From assembly GCA_018432935.1 (NCBI GenBank), contig JAHDSF010000036.1:1-48727 (forward strand): 48,727 nt of DNA. Reading direction: 5' to 3'. Position 1 is the first letter of the stretch. The number at the start of each line of letters is the position of its first letter. Below are positions 26,150 through 33,890 of the stretch, one piece after another. Source of the DNA: Rhodospirillales bacterium. Lineage in GTDB: Bacteria > Pseudomonadota > Alphaproteobacteria > Rhodospirillales > Shumkoniaceae. Under the pieces are notes generated by a model. That model was given only the letters and a program-made list of their open reading frames with translations. It did not search any database and had not been told where the DNA came from. The position numbers and the translations under genes are program-made.

Positions 26150-26905
26150 ATGGCGTTCGGACCTGACAACCGCTGGGCCCGCACCGGCACGATGACGCGT
26201 GAGCAGGCCCATGCCGCTCACATCGACGTCGGCCTGCGCGAGTACATGCTGCGGGTGTACAATTACATGGCGTCGGGCCTGGCGCTGACCGGCATCATCG
26301 CCTGGGTCACGGCAAACACTCCGGCCTTGCTCGGCCTTCTCTACGCCCAGACGCCGCAGGGCTATCAGCCGACCATGCTGTTCTGGGGCGTCGTGATCGC
26401 GCCGATCATCATGGTCTTCTTCCTTTCGGCCCGCATCACGACCATGAAGGCCTCGACCGCGCAGACCCTGTTCTGGGTCTATGCCGGCCTGATGGGACTG
26501 TCGCTCGCCAACGTCTTCCTGGCCTACACCGGGGCGTCGGTGGCGCGCGTGTTCTTCATCACCGCAGGCTCGTTCGCAGGCCTCAGCCTGTGGGGCTACA
26601 CGACGAAGAAGGACCTGTCCGGCTTCGGATCGTTCCTCTTCATCGGCCTCATCGGCATCATCCTGGCGAGCGTCGTCAACATCTTCATCGGCTCGAGCGC
26701 GCTGGAGATGACGATCTCGGTGGTGGGCGTCCTGGTGTTCGCCGGCCTGACGGCTTACGACACGCAGCGCATCAAGTCGCTGTACCTGGAAGCCGATGCC
26801 GGCGAGGTGATGACCAAGAAGGCCATTCTTGGCGCACTGACGCTGTACCTCGACTTCATCAACATGTTCCTGATGCTCCTGCGCCTGTTCGGCAACCGCG
26901 AATAG
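26150..26905 (+). CDS. Bax inhibitor-1/YccA family membrane protein
   Basis: This 251-residue protein has about seven hydrophobic helices and the family features RVYNYMASGLALTGIIAW near the start and FAGLTAYDTQRIKSLYLE before the last helices. The last part, LTLYLDFINMFLMLLRLFG, is the BI-1 C-terminus. Bacterial members (YccA, YbhL) sit in the inner membrane; YccA modulates FtsH, and BsYetJ conducts calcium. The ATG at 26150 follows AAAGGGG. It is a single-gene unit with its own terminator. Confidence 0.93.
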   Translation: MAFGPDNRWARTGTMTREQAHAAHIDVGLREYMLRVYNYMASGLALTGIIAWVTANTPALLGLLYAQTPQGYQPTMLFWGVVIAPIIMVFFLSARITTMKASTAQTLFWVYAGLMGLSLANVFLAYTGASVARVFFITAGSFAGLSLWGYTTKKDLSGFGSFLFIGLIGIILASVVNIFIGSSALEMTISVVGVLVFAGLTAYDTQRIKSLYLEADAGEVMTKKAILGALTLYLDFINMFLMLLRLFGNRE

Positions 26906-26931
26906 GCTGCGCGACAGGAAGCGAAGAAGGC

Positions 26932-26964
26932 GGCCGCCTGGGGGCTCCCCCCGGGCGGCCTTTT
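26932..26964 (+). terminator. Rho-independent terminator
   Basis: A GC-rich stem (GGCCGCC at 26932-26938 with GGCGGCC at 26954-26960, extended by G/C runs) is followed directly by TTTT at 26961-26964. It lies 26 bases after the Bax-inhibitor stop and before the convergent J-domain gene. Confidence 0.85.
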
Positions 26965-26972
26965 CGTTGCGC

Positions 26973-27629
26973 TCAGCGCGCCCGCAGCACGTCCATCGCG
27001 GCGTTGAGCTGGCTCATCCGCTCGTGGCTGCCGAAGGCGCTGTCGGGGTGGTGGATGGTCGCCAGCACCCGGAACCGCGCCCGCACCGCCCGCACCTCTG
27101 GCTGCGAGCCGGGCGCAAATCCCAGCACGTGCAGCGCCTCGTCGCGGGTCCGCACGCCCTCGCTCAGCGGCGTGAAGGAAAGCGCCGCCACCACCGTCCG
27201 CAGACGCTCCAACTCGTCGCTGTGCTGGTGCTCGGCCCGGCTTGCTGCCCGGGCCTGGCGCGCTTCCGCGGCCGGATCGGCGATCCTCACCGAGCGCTCG
27301 CCGGCCGCCAGGGCCAGGGCGAGACCGAGCGCACGGCGGATCGTCGCCTCGTCGAAACCGTCGGGCAGCCGCGCCTGCAGGCGCGGCTTGCGCCGCCACG
27401 GCCGCCCCGCCCCCGGCCCCGTCTTCAGCACCACGCTTTCCCGGTCGTCGCCGGCCGGGCCGCCGGGATCGGGCAACGCGGCCACCGTCTCTCCGGGCAG
27501 CAGGAGCAGGACCGAACGGGCGATGTCGGCGACATTGACGCCGCGGCGGGCGGCAAGCGCCTCGACCGCATCACGAAATCGCGACGCGCAGGCGACGGTG
27601 TAGGACTTTTTTCGAATCGGGAAATTCAT
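26973..27629 (-). CDS. J-domain protein
   Basis: This 218-residue protein has a C-terminal J domain (about 163-218) with the diagnostic HPD at 194-196 (ATIHHPDSAFGS). It should stimulate a DnaK-type ATPase. The N-terminal 45 residues (RKKSYTVACASRFRDAVEALAARRGVNVADIARSVLLLLP) resemble a ribbon-helix-helix or small helical module, which is unusual. The middle is low-complexity Pro/Arg and a helix. It lacks the Gly/Phe and zinc regions of DnaJ, so it is a specialised co-chaperone with an unknown client. The bases from 27630 to 27738 hold its probable promoter region; no boxes are clear. Confidence 0.75.
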   Translation of the reverse strand: MNFPIRKKSYTVACASRFRDAVEALAARRGVNVADIARSVLLLLPGETVAALPDPGGPAGDDRESVVLKTGPGAGRPWRRKPRLQARLPDGFDEATIRRALGLALALAAGERSVRIADPAAEARQARAASRAEHQHSDELERLRTVVAALSFTPLSEGVRTRDEALHVLGFAPGSQPEVRAVRARFRVLATIHHPDSAFGSHERMSQLNAAMDVLRAR

Positions 27630-27738
27630 AGGGAATGTGTAAATGTAACCTTACGGCAACGAAATACAGCACCGGATCGGGCAATTCAACTACAAATGCA
27701 GACAGGATGACGGGTGCGGCTCCGGCGGCGCGGTAACG

Positions 27739-28908
27739 TCACCGCGGCGGGCGCCCGGCGAACGCCTCGACGCTCCCGTCGGGACCCAACAGCCACACCC
27801 GCCGGTTGTCGCCGTCACTGACGAGGTAGCCGCCTCCCGGCCCAAGCGGGAGGATGCCTTCCGGGTCGGTGAACCGGATCGCACCTGTGAGCGCGCGCTC
27901 ACTTGGACTGCCGCGCTGGCCGTCGCCGAACAAGGTCCTGATGTTGCCGCCGATTTCCAGGGCACGGACAGAGAAGTTGTGCTCGTCGCCGACAAGAAGG
28001 GTGCTGCCGTCGGCATCGAGCCGGAGGGCTTCCGGCGCCCGCAGCAGGGCCTTAGTCGCCGGCCCCCCGTCGCCGGCGTAGCCCGCCTCGCCGGTGCCGG
28101 CAATCGTCTCGATGATGCCGTCGCGGCCGACCCGGCGGACCACGTTGTTGAGGCTGTCGGCGATGACCACCGAGCCGTCGGGAAGGGCGAGCACGCCATA
28201 GGGCCCGTTCAGACGGGCCGCGGCCGCCGGACCGCCGTCGCCGTCATAGCCGGGCTCCCCGGTGCCGGCGAAGGTGCGGATCCGGCCTTCGGGTCCGACG
28301 GCCCGAATCCGGTGGTTGGCGAAATCGGCGATGTAGAGGGTACCGTCTGGACCCAGGCTGACGTCGAACGGCTGGTTGAGATCGGCTGCCGTCGCCGGGC
28401 CCCCGTCGCCGCCATAGCCGCGGCGGCCGCTGCCGGCGAGGCGCCGCAATACCCCGTCGGGGCCGACCGCCAGCACGGTGCTGTTGGTGGAATCGGCGAA
28501 CACGAGGCTGCCGTCGGGCGCCAGCGCGACGGCTTCCGGAGAGCCGAGGTCGGAGGCGCGAGCGGAACCGCCGACGGCGGGCCGGCCCTTGCGGCCGGTG
28601 CCGGCGACGACGCGGGCCGCGCCGTCGCCGATCCGCCAGATCACTCTGCCGATCCCGCTGCGGCCACGGTCGGAAAGGTACACGGCGCCGCCCGGTGTCA
28701 TCGCCAGGCCCATGGGATCACCGAGCCGAATCTCGGCCGGCGGGCCGCCGTCGCCGAGTTCGGCCGGCGTCGCAGCGCCGTCCAGCAAGTTGGCGAGCAC
28801 GAAGTGCACGCGGCTGTCCTTGGGAATGCGATCGAGGCCGACCCACGCTGCTGCGGCAGCGGCCACCAGCGCCGTGATCGCCCCCGCCATCAGAAGCCGC
28901 CGCGCCAC
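27739..28908 (-). CDS. NHL-repeat beta-propeller protein, exported or membrane-anchored
   Basis: This 389-residue protein opens with a hydrophobic segment (LLMAGAITALVAAAAAAWVGL) that is a signal peptide or anchor. It is followed by about six NHL blades of the form DGTLYIADFANHRIRAVGPEG. Three linkers repeat GY.GDGGPA (164-172, 220-228, 277-285). NHL propellers bind proteins, RNA or cell-wall glycans and are rarely enzymes. The start is GTG at 28908. It lies downstream of the encapsulin gene on the same strand, with an unassigned reading frame between. Function unknown. Confidence 0.82.
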   Translation of the reverse strand: MARRLLMAGAITALVAAAAAAWVGLDRIPKDSRVHFVLANLLDGAATPAELGDGGPPAEIRLGDPMGLAMTPGGAVYLSDRGRSGIGRVIWRIGDGAARVVAGTGRKGRPAVGGSARASDLGSPEAVALAPDGSLVFADSTNSTVLAVGPDGVLRRLAGSGRRGYGGDGGPATAADLNQPFDVSLGPDGTLYIADFANHRIRAVGPEGRIRTFAGTGEPGYDGDGGPAAAARLNGPYGVLALPDGSVVIADSLNNVVRRVGRDGIIETIAGTGEAGYAGDGGPATKALLRAPEALRLDADGSTLLVGDEHNFSVRALEIGGNIRTLFGDGQRGSPSERALTGAIRFTDPEGILPLGPGGGYLVSDGDNRRVWLLGPDGSVEAFAGRPPR

Positions 28909-28911
28909 GCG

Positions 28912-29022
28912 TCAGGACACCGGGTTGCGGCGCACGACCGGCGCACGGTCCTCGACGGCGCCGCCCTCCCAGACGGCAGAGCCGCCGAAAAGACGCGCCA
29001 CCCCCGGGGCGATGGCGTCCAT
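28912..29022 (-). CDS. Possible small ORF or gene remnant before the NHL gene
   Basis: An ATG at 29022 (or GTG at 29049) opens a frame ending at 28912, only three bases before the GTG of the NHL gene. The 36-residue product begins MDAIAPGVARLFGG. Most codons end in G or C, like real genes here, and the spacing suggests coupling. I recognise no family. It could be a small protein or the tail of a decayed gene; the rest of the interval up to the encapsulin stop (29198) shows no supported gene. Confidence 0.25.
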   Translation of the reverse strand: MDAIAPGVARLFGGSAVWEGGAVEDRAPVVRRNPVS

Positions 29023-29197
29023 CTCTGCGAGTCGCACCAGCCAATGCACGCCCCCGAGGCCTCCCAGCGCTGACGGACGGTATGCTGCACAGGTATGCGC
29101 CGGTCCCGGGCCGGCAAGGATTCTCCCGTGGGTACCCGAAGGGCGAAAGCGGACGCCAGGCGGTCGTCCGGCAACCGTTCCGGCGCGGTGGCTGCGG

Positions 29198-30007
29198 TCA
29201 GGCCGAATAGGCCAACGGCACCGCCGCTTCGGCGGCCAGGATGCGGAATGTGAAGCTCTCCTCGAGATAGAGCTCAACGCTGTCGGCATCATGACGCTGA
29301 TAGCCGATCGCGAAATCGCGACCGACCGCCAACTCGAAATCGCCGCCCCGGAGACTGAGCACGACCGCGCCGTCGAGCCCCTTGGCCCAGAGAACGTGGC
29401 GGTCGACCAGCCGCTTGACGTGCTCCATCACCGGATAGCCCGCCGAGGTGGTGGTCTTGACCAGGCCCGTGAAGCAGCGCGGCCCAAGCACGATCGCGTA
29501 CGGCCCGTCTACGCCCGCAAGGCGCAAGGCCGCGGTCGCCTCGGCCACCACCGCCGGATACTTCACGTAATCGTCGGTCAGGCTCAGCCGGCCTGCAGCC
29601 GAAGCCTCGAAGATGCCGGTGATGCGTCCCGCCGGGTAGCCGTGGAAGACGGCGTGGTCCTCGGCCACCGCGATGGTCCGCGCCGCCTCGGTGACCGGGT
29701 CCAGCTCGGCGTCTGCAGCGCCGCGGCTGATCGCCTCGATCGCACGTCGCGACAGGGCGAACGGCACCCGGAACTCGACCAGCGGCTGAACCTGCCGTAA
29801 CGCCCCTGTCACGCCTGGCCCCGGCGCCTCGGAAAGGCGTTCGACGCGGCCGACCTCGATCGCGCCGGTCTGCCAGCCGAGCGGTCCCTTGAAATCGACC
29901 ACCTTGCGAGCGGCCAGCATCGTCTTGAGCGTCCGCCGTGCCTGGCTCTCGATCTCGGCCCAGCCCGCTTCGGGAATCGGCGCCAGTTCCCTGAAAAGGT
30001 CGTTCAT
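29198..30007 (-). CDS. Encapsulin shell protein (family 1)
   Basis: This 269-residue protein has the HK97-type encapsulin sequence: LFRELAPIPEAGWAEIE at the start, then ARKVVDFKGPLGWQTGAIEVGR, DPVTEAARTIAVAEDHAVFHGYP, and a C-terminal VELYLEESFTFRILAAEAAVPL. Subunits of this length form about 24-nm icosahedral compartments (60 subunits, T=1). It directly follows the encapsulated-ferritin gene with an ATGA overlap, so cargo and shell are made together. The shell stores iron oxidised by the cargo. It was formerly labelled linocin M18 or CFP29. Confidence 0.96.
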   Translation of the reverse strand: MNDLFRELAPIPEAGWAEIESQARRTLKTMLAARKVVDFKGPLGWQTGAIEVGRVERLSEAPGPGVTGALRQVQPLVEFRVPFALSRRAIEAISRGAADAELDPVTEAARTIAVAEDHAVFHGYPAGRITGIFEASAAGRLSLTDDYVKYPAVVAEATAALRLAGVDGPYAIVLGPRCFTGLVKTTTSAGYPVMEHVKRLVDRHVLWAKGLDGAVVLSLRGGDFELAVGRDFAIGYQRHDADSVELYLEESFTFRILAAEAAVPLAYSA

Positions 30008-30360
30008 CGTCCGTCCTCCCCACGCAGGCTGCCGATCCCGAGCGACTGCGACGACGGTTCCCCGCCCTCCGCCTCTTCCTCGAGTTCGAGGATGGGCTTG
30101 TCGGTGAACAGGTAGAGGCGCAGTTTCTCATCCAGCGCCGGATCGCGGCGCCGCATCCACTCCAGGGTCATGGCGGCGTGCTCCTTCTCCTCGTCGCGGT
30201 TGTGGGCCAGGATCCGCCTCAGCTCCTCGTCGCCGGAGGCATCGATGCGCTGCTGGTACCAGCCGATCGCCTCCAGCTCCTCGATCAATGATCGCAGGGC
30301 TCGGTTCATCTCCATGGTTTCCGGGGTGAGCTTGTCCTCGCTCTCGTGCAGATCCGTCAT
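30004..30360 (-). CDS. Encapsulated ferritin-like cargo protein
   Basis: This 118-residue protein belongs to the EncFtn family: two helices with the ferroxidase residues Glu28, Trp34, Tyr35, Glu58 and His61 (ELEAIGWYQQR and EEKEHAAM). Their spacing matches the Rhodospirillum rubrum protein with an offset of four. Two half-sites form the iron centre in an annular decamer. The C-terminal tail SLGIGSLRG (106-114) is the loading peptide that docks into the encapsulin shell. The ATG at 30360 follows AGAAAGG. Its stop overlaps the encapsulin start. Confidence 0.95.
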   Translation of the reverse strand: MTDLHESEDKLTPETMEMNRALRSLIEELEAIGWYQQRIDASGDEELRRILAHNRDEEKEHAAMTLEWMRRRDPALDEKLRLYLFTDKPILELEEEAEGGEPSSQSLGIGSLRGEDGR

Positions 30361-30499
30361 GCCGAAACCTTTCTGCTGTTGCTGCCGGCCACCCGCAGTC
30401 CGGGATGCGGCGGTGATCGACCGCCCCGGCGGCACGCGGCGAAGTATTGGATAGCTTCGATATGGTTCCCGCGGGACGCGAGCGGAAGTGGGTGACCCT

Positions 30500-30883
30500 T
30501 CAGGAGTTGAGGAAATGGAGAATCACGACTCCGACGAGGGTCCATACCGCAATCACGACCGCTGCCCCGCTCAGGCTCCGGGGCCGCTCCCCTTGCCGGC
30601 GCGCCGCCACCTCGCGCAGCTCGTCCAACACCGCCGGCGGGATCAGCCTGACCGCGAGCAGAACCAGGCAGGGCACGATGATGAGGTCGTCGAGGTAGCC
30701 GAGCACCGGCACGAAATCGGGGATGAGATCGATCGGGCTGAGCGCATAGCCGGCGGCAACCAGGGCGCTCAGCTTGGCCATCCAGGGCACCCGCGGATCG
30801 CGCGCCGCCAGCCAGAGCGCCAGCACATCGCGCCGCAGGCCATCCGCCCACCTCCTCAGCCGTGCGATGAAGGCTCGTGCCAC
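30500..30883 (-). CDS. YkvA/DUF1232 membrane protein
   Basis: This 127-residue protein contains the DUF1232 core: KLSALVAAGYALSPIDLIPDFVPVLGYLDDLIIV (about 37-71), with an IPD turn, then further hydrophobic stretches including a C-terminal helix (AAVVIAVWTLVGVVILHF). Function unknown; it is an inner-membrane protein. A hairpin and a possible promoter lie upstream in a less GC-rich spacer. The 139 bases between this gene and the cargo gene downstream contain the cargo promoter region, but I cannot place boxes or an iron-regulator site with confidence. Confidence 0.85.
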   Translation of the reverse strand: MARAFIARLRRWADGLRRDVLALWLAARDPRVPWMAKLSALVAAGYALSPIDLIPDFVPVLGYLDDLIIVPCLVLLAVRLIPPAVLDELREVAARRQGERPRSLSGAAVVIAVWTLVGVVILHFLNS

Positions 30884-30906
30884 GCCAGCCAGCCTAGCAT
30901 GCGGCC

Positions 30907-30942
30907 CGCAAGCAAAAGAAGACCCGGTCGTGGGACCGGGTC
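30907..30942 (-). terminator. Hairpin with T-rich flank upstream of the YkvA gene
   Basis: GACCCGGT (30921-30928) pairs perfectly with ACCGGGTC (30935-30942) around CGTGGG. On the minus strand the stem is followed by TTCTTTTGC, as in an intrinsic terminator. It sits in the leader of the YkvA gene, so it could be an attenuator or the end of a short RNA starting near 30966. Confidence 0.45.
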
Positions 30943-30972
30943 GCGTGAGTTCAGGGTATAGGTGATGAAAAC

Positions 30973-31001
30973 GTTATGATGTAGCAAATGGGCAATTGCA
31001 A
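30973..31001 (-). promoter_or_regulatory. Candidate sigma-70 promoter, minus strand
   Basis: Read on the minus strand, TTGCAA (30996-31001) and CATAAC (30973-30978) are 17 bases apart, each matching four of six consensus bases. The region is AT-richer than its surroundings. A transcript from here would begin about 84 bases before the YkvA start and pass through the hairpin at 30921-30942. Confidence 0.35.
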
Positions 31002-31101
31002 TGGTGATTTCGGGTTTGTCGTGATTTTCCATCCGCATCGGTCATAATCTGCAGGCAAGATCGTGGCGTTTCCAGGCCATGAGGCGGCCAACGGGGGGAC
31101 G

Positions 31102-32238
31102 ATGCCGCGCACCCTGTTCATCGACGACGACCCCTATTTCGGGTCGCTGCTCGGCGACGCATCCGGAGGCACCGCCGCCGCCGAGGACTTCCTGTTCGCC
31201 CGCAGCGACGAGGAGGCGCTGCAGCTGATCGCCGCGGGAGCCCGCATCGACATCGCGGCGGTCGCCGTCGACAGCGGCCGCGTCAGCGGCATGCGCTTCT
31301 TCCACGCCCTGAAGGACAGTCCGCTGCGGGTGCCGCGGATCGCGCTGCTGTCGACGCCCGACATCGAGGCCATCCGCCGCGCCATGAACGAGGGCGCTGC
31401 CGACTTCCTGGTCAAGCCGGTGCGCCTGGAGGATCTCGCCGCGACGCTGGCCAGGGTCTTCCAGGAGTGCGAGCGGAGGCGCGCCGCCTGGCGCAACGAG
31501 GCGCACCTTTCGGCGCTGCGGCGCGAGATCGAGGTCGCGTGCGAGATCCAGCGCCGCATCCTGCCCTCCGACTCGCTGTCCGCCGAGTTCCTCGATATCG
31601 ATGCCCGCATGAAGCCCGCGTCGAACATGGGCGGCGACTTCTACGACTACTTCGAGCTGGCGCCGGACCGGGCGGCGCTGGTGGTCGCGGACGTCTCGGG
31701 AAAGGGGATACCGGCGGCCTTCTACATGGCGGTGGTGCGTACGCTGCTGCGGGCCTCGGCGTTCCTCACCGATACGCCCGCCGAGTGCATCAGTCAGGTC
31801 AATGCGCTGCTGTGCGACCACAACATCCCGGGCATGTTCGTCTCGGTCCTGTACGCCATCCTGGACACCCGTACGGGACGCCTGCATTACGCCAACGGCG
31901 GCCACATGAATCCCTTGATCGTCGGTGCCGCCGGCTCTCTCCGCTGCCTCGACGAGGGCGGCGGAACGGTGCTCGGGGTAGAGGCTGGCTCGAGCTACGA
32001 GGATGCCTCCGCCATCCTGGAGCAGGGCGAGACGCTGTTCCTCTATACCGACGGCCTCACCGAGGCCTTCGATGCCGAGCGGCGGCAATACGGCGAGGAC
32101 CGCCTGGCGCACTGCCTGCGTCCGGGGGCGGACGGCGCGGCCGGGCTGGTGGCCCGGGTGTTCGCCGACGTCGCCCGCCACGTCGAAGGCGCGCCGCAGT
32201 CGGACGACATCACCGCCCTCGCGGTGCGGCGCCTGTGA
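31102..32238 (+). CDS. Response regulator fused to PP2C/SpoIIE-type phosphatase
   Basis: This 378-residue protein has an N-terminal receiver domain with acidic residues 8-10, phospho-acceptor Asp57, Ser84/Thr85 and Lys105. A coiled linker (about 115-150) leads to an RsbU/SpoIIE phosphatase domain with MGGDFYDY (Asp179) and VVADVSGKGIPAAFYMA. The end, SDDITALAVRRL, supplies the last metal aspartate. Phosphorylation should switch dephosphorylation of an anti-anti-sigma (STAS) protein. The ATG at 31102 follows GGGGGGAC; the GTG at 31063 would only add an odd tail. No STAS or anti-sigma gene and no kinase is adjacent. Confidence 0.93.
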   Translation: MPRTLFIDDDPYFGSLLGDASGGTAAAEDFLFARSDEEALQLIAAGARIDIAAVAVDSGRVSGMRFFHALKDSPLRVPRIALLSTPDIEAIRRAMNEGAADFLVKPVRLEDLAATLARVFQECERRRAAWRNEAHLSALRREIEVACEIQRRILPSDSLSAEFLDIDARMKPASNMGGDFYDYFELAPDRAALVVADVSGKGIPAAFYMAVVRTLLRASAFLTDTPAECISQVNALLCDHNIPGMFVSVLYAILDTRTGRLHYANGGHMNPLIVGAAGSLRCLDEGGGTVLGVEAGSSYEDASAILEQGETLFLYTDGLTEAFDAERRQYGEDRLAHCLRPGADGAAGLVARVFADVARHVEGAPQSDDITALAVRRL

Positions 32239-32308
32239 TCACGAAGCCGTGCCTGGCGTCCCCGGCCGGGGCGGTGTAGACCCCTGCGACGCCCGAGGAA
32301 GGAGAACC

Positions 32309-33796
32309 ATGAGCGAGACCGCCTACGCGCGGCTGGAAGGCCGCTTCCGACGCATGGCGCTGGTCGCCGAGGCCGAGGCCGTGCTGCAGTGGGACTGGTC
32401 GGTCGGCATGCCGGCCGGCGCCGCCGAGGCCCGCGCCGACCAGATGGCGGAGCTGAAGTCGATCCGCCACGGCCTGATGTGCGAGGCGGCGGTCGCCGAC
32501 TGGCTCGCCGCGGCCGAGGTCGAGGAGCTGTCGCCGGGGCAGCGGGCCAACCTGCGCGAGATGCGGCGCCGCTGGCGGCACCAGACCGCGTTGCCGGGCG
32601 ATCTCGTCTCCGCCTTGTCGAAGGCGGCCTCGCGATGCGAGAGCGCCTGGCGGGTGGCGCGGCCGGCGGGCGACTTCGCCGCCGTGCTGCCCAAGCTGGA
32701 GGCGCTGCTCGCCCTGGTGCGCGAGGAGGCGGCGGCCAAGGCGGCCGCGCTAGGGCTGTCACCCTACGACGCCCTTCTGGACGGCTTCGAGCCGGACGGC
32801 CGCAGCGCCGAGATCGACCGCGTGTTCGCCGATCTCGAGGCGTTCCTGCCGGAATTCCTGCAGCGGGTGCTGGAGGCGCAGGCGCGGCGGCCCCTGCCGG
32901 CAACGCCGCGGGGGCCTTTCCCCACCGCGGCGCAGAAAGAGCTGGCGCGACGGTTCATGGCCGTGCTGGGGTTCGAGTTCGAGCACGGGCGCCTTGACGA
33001 GAGCCTGCACCCCTTCTGCGGCGGCACGGCCGACGACGTCCGCATCACCACCCGCTACCGCGAGGACGAGTTCCTGTCCGGCCTGATGGGCGTGCTGCAC
33101 GAGACCGGACATGCCCTCTACGAACGCGGCCTGCCGTCTGCATGGCGTCGCCAGCCGGCCGGCGACGCCCGCGGCATGAGCCTGCACGAAAGCCAGTCGC
33201 TGCTGTTCGAGATGCAGGCCTGCCGGTCGCGCCCCTTCATCGCTTATGCGGCCGAGGCGCTGCGCGACGCATTCGGCCCCGACGCAGCCTGGGAGCCCGA
33301 GAACCTGTACCGCCTCTACACCAGGGTAGCGCCCGGGTTCATCCGGGTCGACGCCGACGAGGTGAGCTATCCCTTGCACGTCATCTTGCGTTACCGCCTG
33401 GAGACGGCGCTGATCGCAGGGGACCTCGCGCTGCGGGAACTGCCCGGCGCCTGGAACGAAGGCATGCGGCGCCTGCTCGGCATCGTGCCGGCGTCGGACC
33501 GCGAAGGCTGCCTGCAGGATATCCATTGGTACGACGGCGCCTGGGGCTACTTCCCCACCTACACCCTGGGAGCGATGACGGCGGCCCAGCTGTTCCGTGC
33601 CGCGGTGGCGGCGCGGCCCGAGATCCCGCAGGCGATCGGGCGCGGCGATTTTGCGCCGCTGCTCGGCTGGCTTCGCGAGACGGTCCACGCCAAGGGCTCG
33701 CTGGATTCGACGGCCGGCATCCTTGGCGCGGCGACCGGCTCCGGGCTGAGCGCCGATCCCTTCAAGGAGCATCTCGCGGCCCGCTATCTTGCCTGA
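32309..33796 (+). CDS. M32-family metallocarboxypeptidase
   Basis: This 495-residue cytoplasmic enzyme has the M32 (Taq carboxypeptidase) features: the zinc motif HETGH (His264, Glu265, His268), the third ligand Glu294 in SLHESQSLLFE, and the family sequences HPFCGGTADDVRITTRY and ESWRVARPAGDF-like helices. It removes C-terminal residues from peptides. The ATG follows GGAAGGAGAA. The gene is 70 bases after the phosphatase and 94 bases before thrC. Confidence 0.94.
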   Translation: MSETAYARLEGRFRRMALVAEAEAVLQWDWSVGMPAGAAEARADQMAELKSIRHGLMCEAAVADWLAAAEVEELSPGQRANLREMRRRWRHQTALPGDLVSALSKAASRCESAWRVARPAGDFAAVLPKLEALLALVREEAAAKAAALGLSPYDALLDGFEPDGRSAEIDRVFADLEAFLPEFLQRVLEAQARRPLPATPRGPFPTAAQKELARRFMAVLGFEFEHGRLDESLHPFCGGTADDVRITTRYREDEFLSGLMGVLHETGHALYERGLPSAWRRQPAGDARGMSLHESQSLLFEMQACRSRPFIAYAAEALRDAFGPDAAWEPENLYRLYTRVAPGFIRVDADEVSYPLHVILRYRLETALIAGDLALRELPGAWNEGMRRLLGIVPASDREGCLQDIHWYDGAWGYFPTYTLGAMTAAQLFRAAVAARPEIPQAIGRGDFAPLLGWLRETVHAKGSLDSTAGILGAATGSGLSADPFKEHLAARYLA

Positions 33797-33890
33797 GTCC
33801 CGCGCGCTCGGCCCGGATTCCTGGCCTCTTGCCCGTGACGCGCTGTGCCTTTAGGGTATGCGCGGCCGGCAGCTCGTGGAGAACCTGTCC

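Noticed and set aside
30856-31038. 60-codon minus-strand frame across the YkvA leader
   Set aside because: It runs through the terminator-like hairpin and overlaps the YkvA start; no family similarity is visible.
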